Below, in pieces: positions 1-7,236 of a stretch of 39,539 nucleotides of DNA. The DNA is taken from the NCBI GenBank assembly GCA_049792815.1, contig JBARBG010000061.1, forward strand, positions 1-39,539, written 5' to 3'. How positions within the stretch are numbered: position 1 is the stretch's first letter; each line of letters starts with the position of its first letter. This DNA comes from DAIDKA01 sp049792815. GTDB lineage: Bacteria; Pseudomonadota; Gammaproteobacteria; Steroidobacterales; Steroidobacteraceae. The position numbers and the translations under genes are program-made. The notes beneath the pieces are model-generated. The model was not told the DNA's origin, made no database searches, and worked only from the letters and a program-made list of their open reading frames with translations.

Positions 1-747
1 ATCGATGGCCGTTGCCTGGAAGTTCTTGTTCTCGCAACCGAAGTCGTACCGGTTGACATAGCCGTCCTGCTGGTTGCCGACGGCAGCCAAGCGCACGAAC
101 AGGCTGTCGGTGAGCGCGAAGTTCGTCCCCATGCGCAGCTCGATGTGATTGCGGCTGCCGCCGAGCAGATCGAAGCTCATGCTTTCGGTGGCGTCGGGCT
201 TCTTGGAATACAGCTTCACGGCGCCGCCCTCGGCGTTCATGCCCTCCAGGGTGCCCTGCGGACCGCGCAGCACTTCGACGCGGTCGAGATCCAGGAGATC
301 AAAGAGTGAGCCGGTGAGGGTGCCGAAGTACACATCGTCGATGTAGACGCCGACGCCTGGCTCGAGGGCCGGGTCCAGATCCGACTGCCCGATGCCGCGG
401 ATGAACGCGCTCATGGACGGTCCGAAGGCGGCTGAAGTCTGTTGCAGGGCGACACTGGGCGCGTCCTGCGAAATCTCGGTGAGGTTGGTTTGGCCACGCT
501 CGGCGATCGCTTCGGCGTTCACGGCGCTGATGGCCAGCGGCGTGTTCTGCACGTTCTCCGAACGGAACTGCGCCGTGACGATGACTTCCGCCAGTCCACC
601 GGTATTGGCCTGGTCCGCGCCAGCGGGCTGCGGCGCGGTCGTCTGATCGGCCGCAATGGCCTGACCCAACATGACCGACGATGCCAATGAGGCCAAAATC
701 CAGGGCCGAAGAATCCGGCGCACAGATTGCTTGACGAGACAACTCAT
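1..747 (-). CDS. TonB-dependent outer-membrane receptor, N-terminal part (runs off left edge)
   Basis: The first 249 codons of an outer-membrane receptor that would import a ligand using TonB/ExbBD energy; the rest lies beyond the left edge. A signal peptide is visible (basic start, hydrophobic stretch, cleavage near AIAADQ at about residue 33). A TonB-box-like segment (LAEVIVTAQ, near residue 55) precedes the plug domain, recognised by NTPLAIS, FIRGIGQSD, VGVYIDDVY and RVEVLRGPQGTL. The plug motif usually written GTLFGRNT reads GTLEGMNAEGGAV, a variant I associate with other proteobacterial receptors of unknown ligand. The start ATG follows an AGGGGGG ribosome site. A TATGAT hexamer at 797-802 (reverse strand) is a weak -10 candidate. 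It lies downstream of an AraC regulator and three catabolic genes on the same strand, so the ligand may be their substrate (inference). Confidence 0.93.
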   Translation of the reverse strand, partial: MSCLVKQSVRRILRPWILASLASSVMLGQAIAADQTTAPQPAGADQANTGGLAEVIVTAQFRSENVQNTPLAISAVNAEAIAERGQTNLTEISQDAPSVALQQTSAAFGPSMSAFIRGIGQSDLDPALEPGVGVYIDDVYFGTLTGSLFDLLDLDRVEVLRGPQGTLEGMNAEGGAVKLYSKKPDATESMSFDLLGGSRNHIELRMGTNFALTDSLFVRLAAVGNQQDGYVNRYDFGCENKNFQATAID

Positions 748-823
748 AAATCCCCCCTCAGTCCGTTCTTCTGCAGACAATTATTCTTGCCGCCGCATCA
801 TAGGGGACGTTACCGGTTGCTGT

Positions 824-1825
824 TTATCCGCCAGCGACCTCCTGCTTGTCCCACGATGACAAATCAACTGTTGCGGCTGCGCGACGGTAGTCCCGTGGTG
901 CCATTCCGTACTGGTCGCGGAACAGCCGCGAGAAATGGGGCAGGGAGCGAAAGCCGTATTCGCTGCAGATATGGGTCAGGCTCAGTCCCGCCAGCAGTGG
1001 ATCGGTCAATGCCGCACGACATTTCTCCAGGCGACGGCGCAGTATGTATTGAGTCACACTGCCTTCCTGCTCCGCGAACAGCCGGTGCACGTGACGGCGG
1101 GAGATTTTCAGCGCCTGGGCCACCACGGCGGGCGAGAGGTCCGGATCACACAGCGCCTGGTCGATGAAATCCATGATGCGCAGCCGCAAAGCGGAGCCCA
1201 GGCTGGAGCGATCCACCCTCGAGCGGCCGACATCCACATAGGCGCTGGCGATGAGCTCGAGCACCACATTTGCGCAGCGCGATGCCACCCCGGGCGCCAG
1301 TGCGATATCGGACGAGTTCCAGATTTCACGGATCACTCGGGAAGCCAGGGCCCCCGCGCCGCTGCTGCCGGACACTGCAACGTTCACCAGGTACTCAGGG
1401 GAGCCGACGTAACGCTGCAGCACATTCTTCGCGACCCGCAGGGTCAGGATCGAGACCGGGTCATTGAACACCAGCTGGTAGGGTCGAGCGGTGTCGCACA
1501 AGGAGAAATCGCCGACCCGCAGGCGCACCTCTTCGCCTCCCTGGGAACACACGCTCTCGCGCCCCAGCTGGAAGCGGATCAGATAATGGGTGCCACCGGA
1601 TCTGGCGATATGGGCGCGCGAATGACGCACCACGGCCGCATCGGAATTGAACTCCACGAAACGCAGATCGCCGATGTCCCCGCGGATCAGCCGGCCGGAG
1701 AAGGTGTGCGGGTTCAGCGGCTCTGCCAGCTGCTGCGTCAGGGATTCGCAGGCAGCATCGTTCCAGAACTCCAAGCGCCGTCGCGGTTGTACCGTGTCAG
1801 TCGAAAGCATTTCCCGCTGGTTCAT
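824..1825 (-). CDS. AraC-family transcriptional regulator
   Basis: A 333-residue regulator. The N-terminal two thirds fit the AraC-binding-like ligand domain of the FeaR/NahR-neighbour type (begins with a segment around RLEFWNDAACESL, then GDIGDLRFVEF). The last 100 residues hold the two helix-turn-helix units of the AraC family: SPAVVAQALKISRRHVHRLF, then HICSEYGFRSLPHFSRLF with the usual GMAPRDYRR end. Start ATG is preceded by AAGGGGGG. Stop and start are 12 bases from the SDR gene upstream and 76 bases from the receptor gene downstream, so it probably controls these neighbours in response to their substrate. Related regulators respond to aromatic acids or amines, but the ligand cannot be read from the sequence. 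Confidence 0.92.
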   Translation of the reverse strand: MNQREMLSTDTVQPRRRLEFWNDAACESLTQQLAEPLNPHTFSGRLIRGDIGDLRFVEFNSDAAVVRHSRAHIARSGGTHYLIRFQLGRESVCSQGGEEVRLRVGDFSLCDTARPYQLVFNDPVSILTLRVAKNVLQRYVGSPEYLVNVAVSGSSGAGALASRVIREIWNSSDIALAPGVASRCANVVLELIASAYVDVGRSRVDRSSLGSALRLRIMDFIDQALCDPDLSPAVVAQALKISRRHVHRLFAEQEGSVTQYILRRRLEKCRAALTDPLLAGLSLTHICSEYGFRSLPHFSRLFRDQYGMAPRDYRRAAATVDLSSWDKQEVAGG

Positions 1826-1837
1826 TGTCCCCCCTTC

Positions 1838-2611
1838 TCAGAACGCGATGTGCTCCATGTAGCCGCCATCGACATGCAGGTTCTGGCCGACCGTGAACCC
1901 GGACACGGGACTGGCCAGGAACACCACCGCGGCCGCAACGTCCTCGGGACGCCCCAGTCGACCGATCACGCAGTGCGCCTCGGCATCGGCCAGCACCGCC
2001 GGAGCCTTCTGCCGGATGCGGTCCCAGGGACCGCCTTCGAAGTAGATCGGTCCGGGCGACACGGTGTTCACGCGGATCTTGTCCTTGGCGACCACCTTGC
2101 TGAGCATTGCACCGTAGGCGATCAGCGCCGCCTTGCCGGCGCCATAGGAGAAGGCACCCGGCGCCGGAATCATCTTGGACATGACACCGGAGATGCTGCC
2201 GATCAGCACCACCGCCGCGGCCGAGGACTTGCGCAGGTACGGCAATGCCGTCTCCACCCCGCGTACGGCGCCCATCACGTCAATCTCGAAGGTGGCCTTC
2301 CAGCCCGTCTCCCCGGCGAGCCCCGGGGTTCCGGTGGTATTGGAGACGAAGATATCCAGGCCGCCCAGGCGCTGGCAGGCGGACTCGAGCCAGCCTGTGT
2401 AGGCCTCGCGGTCCTGAACGTCCACGGCATCGCCGTAGGCCTTGATGCCCTTGCCGGCGAGTTCCTGCACCGTTGTCTTGACGTCGGCGGCGGTGCGCGC
2501 GCAGATCGCCAGATCCACGCCCTCGCCGGCCAGCATCCGGGCAATGGACAGACCGATTCCCTTGGTCGCCCCGGTGACGATGGCCTTGCGGCCGCGCAGT
2601 TGCAGATCCAT
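1838..2611 (-). CDS. SDR-family NAD(P)-dependent oxidoreductase
   Basis: A 257-residue classical short-chain dehydrogenase/reductase. The cofactor motif TGATKGIG is at residues 13-20, a Ser is in LIGSISG and the catalytic Tyr-x3-Lys is in SYGAGKAAL; the C-terminal VDGGY is typical. The NNAG motif is replaced by SNTTG, tolerated in many members. It would oxidise an alcohol or reduce a ketone; the substrate is not readable. Start ATG has a GGGAGG site 8 bases upstream. It sits between an aldehyde dehydrogenase (21 bases upstream) and the AraC regulator, in one apparent transcript, which suggests alcohol to aldehyde/ketone steps in a shared catabolic route. Confidence 0.93.
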   Translation of the reverse strand: MDLQLRGRKAIVTGATKGIGLSIARMLAGEGVDLAICARTAADVKTTVQELAGKGIKAYGDAVDVQDREAYTGWLESACQRLGGLDIFVSNTTGTPGLAGETGWKATFEIDVMGAVRGVETALPYLRKSSAAAVVLIGSISGVMSKMIPAPGAFSYGAGKAALIAYGAMLSKVVAKDKIRVNTVSPGPIYFEGGPWDRIRQKAPAVLADAEAHCVIGRLGRPEDVAAAVVFLASPVSGFTVGQNLHVDGGYMEHIAF

Positions 2612-2632
2612 TGTCAGTGCCTCCCGATGCGT

Positions 2633-4087
2633 TCAGAACGGATAGTGTCGCGGCGTGGTCTGGATCGTCACCCAGCGCAGCTCGGTGAACTCGGCAATGC
2701 CTGCCCGGCCGCCAAAGCGCCCATAGCCGGATGACTTGACGCCGCCGAAGGGCATCTGCGCCTCATCCTGCACCGTGGGTGAATTGATGTGGGTGATGCC
2801 CGCGTCAATGCGCCGGGCCAGTTCCAGGCCCTTGGCGATGTCGCGCGTGAAAATGGCCGAAGACAGGCCGTACTCCGTGTCATTGGCGACCGCGACGGCC
2901 TCATCCGCGGTCTTCACGCGGATGATCGACACATGGGGACCGAAGGTTTCCTCGCGAAACAGCGCCATCTGCGGCGTCACATGGTCCACCACCACGCCTT
3001 TCATGAGCGTGTTCGATGACTTCTCACCGCCGACCAGTACCCGGGCCCCCTGGGCCACCGCGGCCGCCACCAGCTTCTCCACATGCTCCACGGTCGGACG
3101 GCCGATCACGGACCCTAACACCACTTCACCCTCGCGCGGGTCACCCGCCGGCAGGCCCGCCACCCGCTTGGCAAGTTTTGCGGCAAATTCATCGGCCACC
3201 TTTTCCTGCACCACCACACGTTCCGTCGACATGCAGATCTGCCCCGAATTGGCGAATGCGCCAAACACCGTGGCACTGACGGCCGCATCGATATCGGCAT
3301 CCTCCAGCACGATCAGCGGCGCCTTGCCGCCCAGCTCCAAGAGTACGGGCTTGAGGTACTTGGCGCCGGTCTGCGCCACGATCCGCCCGACGCGGCTTGA
3401 GCCGGTGAAGTTCACGCGCCGCACCGCCGGATGAGCGATGAGCGCTTCGGACACAGCTGCCGCATCCTTCGCGGCGTGGGTAATCACATTCACCACACCC
3501 TCGCCGAGTCCTGCTTCCTTGAGCACCGAGCCGATCAGGCGATGGGTCGCAGGACATACTTCCGAGGCCTTGAGCACCACCGTGTTGCCGCAGGCCAGGG
3601 GCATGGCAACGGACCGCACGCCCAGAATCACCGGGGCATTCCACGGTGCGATGCCCAGACATACCCCGACGGGCTGGCGCAGGGCCATCGAGATCATGCC
3701 CGGCACATCCGAAGGCACCACCTCGCCGGTCACCTGCGTCGTCATCGCCGCCGCTTCGCGCAGGATCATGGCGCCGAAGTGGACGTTGAAGTGGCCCCAG
3801 CCATTGGTGCAGCCGGTCTCGGCCATCATCAGCGTGGCGAACTGCGCGGCACGCGCCTCGAGCAGGTCGGCCGCCTTGTTGAGCTTGGCGCGCCGCGCAT
3901 TGGGTCCCAGCGCCGACCAGGCCGGGAACGCCTTGGCTGCAGCTTCGGCCGCGGCAATGGCGTCTTCGACCTGTGCCGCCGCCGCCTGGGTCGCGACTTC
4001 ACCGGAAAGCGGGTTCAGCCGATTGAAGGTCGCGGCGCCCTTGGCTGCCACGTCATGGTCACCGATCAGCAGTTTCACGTCTTCCAT
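2633..4087 (-). CDS. Aldehyde dehydrogenase (vanillin/salicylaldehyde dehydrogenase-like)
   Basis: An NAD(P)-dependent aldehyde dehydrogenase of 484 residues. Visible motifs are APWNAPV, the cofactor-binding FTGSSRVG, the general-base Glu in LLELGGKAP, the nucleophile Cys in SGQICMSTERV and the C-terminal MPFGGVKSSGYGRFGG. General resemblance is to the salicylaldehyde/vanillin dehydrogenase branch, judged from memory. I chose the ATG at 4087, preceded by GGAGAGGGGC, over a GTG-type start 27 bases earlier that would almost touch the preceding gene. It lies 29 bases after the acetoacetyl-CoA synthetase-like gene and before the SDR gene, so an aromatic or keto-aldehyde substrate is plausible (inference). 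Confidence 0.93.
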   Translation of the reverse strand: MEDVKLLIGDHDVAAKGAATFNRLNPLSGEVATQAAAAQVEDAIAAAEAAAKAFPAWSALGPNARRAKLNKAADLLEARAAQFATLMMAETGCTNGWGHFNVHFGAMILREAAAMTTQVTGEVVPSDVPGMISMALRQPVGVCLGIAPWNAPVILGVRSVAMPLACGNTVVLKASEVCPATHRLIGSVLKEAGLGEGVVNVITHAAKDAAAVSEALIAHPAVRRVNFTGSSRVGRIVAQTGAKYLKPVLLELGGKAPLIVLEDADIDAAVSATVFGAFANSGQICMSTERVVVQEKVADEFAAKLAKRVAGLPAGDPREGEVVLGSVIGRPTVEHVEKLVAAAVAQGARVLVGGEKSSNTLMKGVVVDHVTPQMALFREETFGPHVSIIRVKTADEAVAVANDTEYGLSSAIFTRDIAKGLELARRIDAGITHINSPTVQDEAQMPFGGVKSSGYGRFGGRAGIAEFTELRWVTIQTTPRHYPF

Positions 4088-4116
4088 TGCGCCCCTCTCC
4101 AGTAAAGTTCGCACCC

Positions 4117-6132
4117 TCAGGCCAGTTTGCCCACTGCGTCAGCCAGCGGATAGTCCGTCTGCGTCCGGGCATATTCGACAAAGTAATCCAACGCCGCCGG
4201 GTTCGCGACTGCATCGCGATTGGCCGCCCTGGCCGGTGGCGTACCCGCCAGAATGCGCCGCACGGGAACCTCCATGCGCTTGCCGGTCAGGGTGTAGGGA
4301 ATATCCGCCACCTGGTAAATCTTGTCCGGCACATGCCGCGGGGAATACTCGAAGCGCAGCTTGCCACGAATCCGTTCGATGAGATCGGCATCCAGCTTCT
4401 GGCCGCTGCGCAGCTTCACGAACAGCGGCATGAAGAACTTTCCGCCGGCGATGTCCAGATTGACAATCAGCGAATCCTCGATCTCCGGCAGCAGCGCCAG
4501 CGAGCGGTAGATTTCGGCCGTACCGATGCGTATGCCATGGCGATTGAGCGTGGCATCGGAGCGCCCCAGCACGAAGCCGCCGAGGCGTTCGTTGATGCGA
4601 AAGAAGTCACCCTGGCGCCACACGCCGGGGAATTCGTCGAAGTACGACTCCTTGTAGCGCTGGTAGTCCTTGTCGCCCCACAGGAAGACGGGCATGGAGG
4701 GCAGCGGCCGGGTCAGGACCATCTCGCCCACTTCATTGACCACACTCTTGCCTTCGGCATTGAACGCGGCCACCGCCACGCCCAGCAGCGGCGCCTGCAT
4801 TTCACCGGCGCGCACTGGCAGGATCGGCACGCCGCCGATGAATCCCGAACAGATGTCGGTACCGCCACTGCCGTTCTGGACGCTGATGTTCTCTTTCACA
4901 TTCTTATAGAACCACTCCATGACCTCGGGCGTCACGGGCGAGCCGGCCAGCATGGCGATACGCAGGTGCGGCAGCTGGTATTTGTCCTTGGGCACGATGC
5001 CCGACTTCTGCAACAGCGTCACATAGCCGGGATTCGCGCCGATCACGACCGCCTGGGTCTCCTCGTACATCCGCCACAGCGAATCAGGCTCCGGATACAT
5101 GAGGCTGCCGTCATACAGCACCGGGACCACCTGTTTGAGCAGCGAGCTCGCCAGGAAATTCCACATCATCCAGCCGGTGGTGGTGTAGAAGAACAGCCGC
5201 TCGCCGGGCTTCATGTCCATCTGGAAGTTGAACGCCTTCAACTGCTCCAGCAGGATGCCGCCGTGGCTGTGGACGATGGCCTTGGGCAAGCCGGTGGTCC
5301 CGGAGGAGAACAGGATCCACAGTGGATGTGAGAACGGCAGCTGCTCGAACCTGAACTCGGAAATCGGAACCGGGCGTGCCGCCAGCAGGTCATCCCAGAA
5401 CAGGGTCGGTTTGGAGAACGGCGTGCGGTCCGCGCTGTTCAGATACGGCAGGCACACCACCTGTTCCAACGACTCCAGGCCCGCCACGATCTGGGTGAGT
5501 TCGGGCCGCCGGTTGAAGGGCTTGCCGCCGTACTGGTAACCGTCCACGCAGAACAGCACCTTTGGCTCAAGCTGTGAGAAACGATCGAGCACGCCGCGGG
5601 TTCCGAAGTCCGGTCCGCAGCTGGTCCAGATGGCGCCGATGCTGGTGGTGGCCAGCATGGCGATGATGGCGTGCGGTGAGTTGGGCAAATAGGCCGCCAC
5701 GCGATCGCCGGGCACCACGCCCAGGCGCCGCAGCTGCGTCGCCAGGATGCGCACGGAGCCGCCCAGCTCCTCCCAGCTCATCGACTTCAGCGTCGTGCGT
5801 TCATTTAAATAGAACAGCGCCGTCGCCGCCGGGCGCTCGGAGCGCAGCACGTTCTGCGCATAGTTCAGGCGGGCGCCGGGGAACCAGTCGGCGCCCGGCA
5901 TTTCGCTGCGACCCAGAACCCGCTGGTAGGGGACGGAGGCCTGCACATCGCAGTACTCCCACAGCGCTCCCCAGAAGGCCTCCAGGTCGGTGACCGACCA
6001 GCGCCACAAGTCCGGGTAATTGGTGAAATCAAGGCCGCGATGCTGCTTGAGCCAGTTCATGAAGTGCACCAGATTGGAGCCCGCGACCCATTCGGGGCTC
6101 GGCGTCCACAGCAGATCACCCTCTTTAACCAT
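4117..6132 (-). CDS. aacS: Acetoacetyl-CoA synthetase (acetoacetate-CoA ligase) family
   Basis: An ATP-dependent acyl-CoA synthetase of 671 residues that activates acetoacetate, or a similar beta-keto acid, to its CoA ester. The N-terminal GDLLWTPSPEWV, then NYAQNVL, the AMP-binding loop FSSGTTGLPKAIVHSHGG, GSGGTDICSGF and the C-terminal lysine motif LTGKRMEVPVRRIL are all typical of the AacS family, and the length matches. The reading frame stays open 38 codons further upstream, but family members begin with MVKEGDLLW, so I chose ATG 6132. The ribosome site is weak. It is the first gene of a minus-strand run with ALDH, SDR, AraC and a TonB receptor. This company is unusual for plain ketone-body use and hints at a different beta-keto acid (inference). 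Confidence 0.93.
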   Translation of the reverse strand: MVKEGDLLWTPSPEWVAGSNLVHFMNWLKQHRGLDFTNYPDLWRWSVTDLEAFWGALWEYCDVQASVPYQRVLGRSEMPGADWFPGARLNYAQNVLRSERPAATALFYLNERTTLKSMSWEELGGSVRILATQLRRLGVVPGDRVAAYLPNSPHAIIAMLATTSIGAIWTSCGPDFGTRGVLDRFSQLEPKVLFCVDGYQYGGKPFNRRPELTQIVAGLESLEQVVCLPYLNSADRTPFSKPTLFWDDLLAARPVPISEFRFEQLPFSHPLWILFSSGTTGLPKAIVHSHGGILLEQLKAFNFQMDMKPGERLFFYTTTGWMMWNFLASSLLKQVVPVLYDGSLMYPEPDSLWRMYEETQAVVIGANPGYVTLLQKSGIVPKDKYQLPHLRIAMLAGSPVTPEVMEWFYKNVKENISVQNGSGGTDICSGFIGGVPILPVRAGEMQAPLLGVAVAAFNAEGKSVVNEVGEMVLTRPLPSMPVFLWGDKDYQRYKESYFDEFPGVWRQGDFFRINERLGGFVLGRSDATLNRHGIRIGTAEIYRSLALLPEIEDSLIVNLDIAGGKFFMPLFVKLRSGQKLDADLIERIRGKLRFEYSPRHVPDKIYQVADIPYTLTGKRMEVPVRRILAGTPPARAANRDAVANPAALDYFVEYARTQTDYPLADAVGKLA

Positions 6133-6151
6133 TTGGACCGGTACTCGAAAA

Positions 6152-6179
6152 TGGCCGGAACGGCCAGCCCCTAAGCATA
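6152..6179 (-). promoter_or_regulatory. Candidate aacS leader: -10 hexamer and small hairpin
   Basis: On the minus strand a TATGCT hexamer (6174-6179) could be a -10 box. Just downstream, TGGCCG-TTC-CGGCCA (6152-6166) forms a perfect 6-bp hairpin followed by TTTT, all before the aacS start at 6132. An attenuator-like role is possible, but no good -35 is visible. The same 134-base divergent gap also holds an 11-base palindrome TGCAC-A-GTGCA at 6208-6218. Confidence 0.25.
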
Positions 6180-6266
6180 AAGCGTGAGGCTGTACTGGCG
6201 CTACGCCTGCACAGTGCACGCGACAACACGCCGTGTGTGTATTCACAGCGGCGCTGCGACCCCTCT

Positions 6267-6647
6267 ATGGTTGAAAACATGACGCTGATCGGCACCGCCG
6301 TGAACCTCGCCTTGCGCCAGTCGCCGGCGCATCTGCTGGGTATCGCGGCCGGCTTCGCCATCCAGACCACGGCGCTGAGCGCCGGCTTAGGGCCGCTGCT
6401 GATGCGCTGGCCCGAACTGCATGGTGCCCTGCAAGGCATGGGTGCCGGCTGCGCATTGTATCTGGGATGGCAGATGCTGCGCGGACGCGGCGCCGCCAGC
6501 GCGGTCATCCCCAACCTGTTCTGGGAGGCCGCGGCCCGTCACTTCCTCAATCCCGGGGCCTGGTTGCTGGCGGCAACAGCCGCCATGCTGATCCTGCCTG
6601 TGGCACTGGAACCGGCACTGATGGCCGGCTATACGGGAGCGATTTGA
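6267..6647 (+). CDS. Truncated LysE-family transporter fragment (possible pseudogene)
   Basis: An open frame of 126 codons that aligns along its length with the middle of the next gene: LALRQSPAHLLGIAAGF matches FGLRRTLPHIMGVTCGF, and GAGCALYLGWQMLRGRG matches GAGYLLYLGWQLLRARG. It lacks the first membrane helix with the family's PGPNN motif. It also stops (TGA 6645-6647) about 50 residues before the family's end, one base before the next start. It therefore looks like a decayed tandem copy of a LysE/RhtB amino-acid exporter, or a half-size partner. Upstream codons back to a GTG at 6237 stay open but look degenerate. No frameshift inside the frame is evident. Confidence 0.7.
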   Translation: MVENMTLIGTAVNLALRQSPAHLLGIAAGFAIQTTALSAGLGPLLMRWPELHGALQGMGAGCALYLGWQMLRGRGAASAVIPNLFWEAAARHFLNPGAWLLAATAAMLILPVALEPALMAGYTGAI

Positions 6648-6648
6648 G

Positions 6649-7236
6649 ATGCTGGACCCCCTGCCGTGCGCGACCTATGCATTCGTTATGTCCATTACAC
6701 CCGGACCGAATAACGTGATGCTGACGGCTGCCGGCGCGAACTTCGGCCTGCGGCGCACGCTGCCGCATATTATGGGAGTCACCTGCGGCTTCGGGACCCA
6801 GGTAGCCGCAGTGTGCTGCGGATTAGGCGTGCTGTTTACACGCTGGCCGCAGCTGCAGACGACCCTGAAGTGGGTGGGCGCGGGGTATCTGCTGTACCTG
6901 GGCTGGCAGCTGCTGCGCGCCCGGGGCGGCGCGTCCCGCGAGGCCGGCAAGCCCGTGACCTTTGCGCAGGCCGCTGTCTTCCAGTACCTGAATCCCAAGG
7001 CCTGGGTCATGTCCGTGACCGCCGCGACGCTGTTCCTGCCCCCGCAGCTGGGACAGCTTCTGGCCAGCAGCTACGTCACCAGCATCCTCATGCTCGTCAA
7101 CCTGCCGTGCGCGCTGGCATGGGCACTTTTCGGCAGCTCCGTGGGCCTGGCGCTGACGCGCCCGGCGGCGCGCCGTATCTTCAACGGGGTCATGGCGCTG
7201 GCCCTGGCCGCCACCGGTGTCATGATGGTCGCATGA
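6649..7236 (+). CDS. LysE/RhtB-family amino-acid exporter
   Basis: A 195-residue inner-membrane protein of normal length for the LysE/RhtB efflux family. The diagnostic SITPGPNNVML is at about residues 15-25, followed by membrane helices around residues 40-60, 65-85 (VGAGYLLYLGWQLL), 110-135 (FQYLNPKAWVMSVTAATLFL), 145-165 and 175-195. Such proteins export amino acids or analogues by proton exchange; the substrate is unknown. Its stop overlaps the start of a MocR-type regulator (ATGA), so an exporter-sensor pair is likely, the regulator sensing PLP or an amino compound (inference). Confidence 0.92.
   Translation: MLDPLPCATYAFVMSITPGPNNVMLTAAGANFGLRRTLPHIMGVTCGFGTQVAAVCCGLGVLFTRWPQLQTTLKWVGAGYLLYLGWQLLRARGGASREAGKPVTFAQAAVFQYLNPKAWVMSVTAATLFLPPQLGQLLASSYVTSILMLVNLPCALAWALFGSSVGLALTRPAARRIFNGVMALALAATGVMMVA

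Noticed and set aside
935..2734. 599-codon plus-strand open frame
   Set aside because: It is antisense to the AraC and SDR genes, rich in His/Gln/Arg/Gly with no recognisable domain; a frame shadow typical of GC-rich DNA.
4087..5331. 414-codon plus-strand open frame
   Set aside because: It lies antisense to the acetoacetyl-CoA synthetase gene, with shadow-type composition and no motif.
6813..7232. N-terminal extension of the MocR regulator
   Set aside because: It is the out-of-frame shadow of the LysE-family exporter; the GntR domain begins just after ATG 7233.
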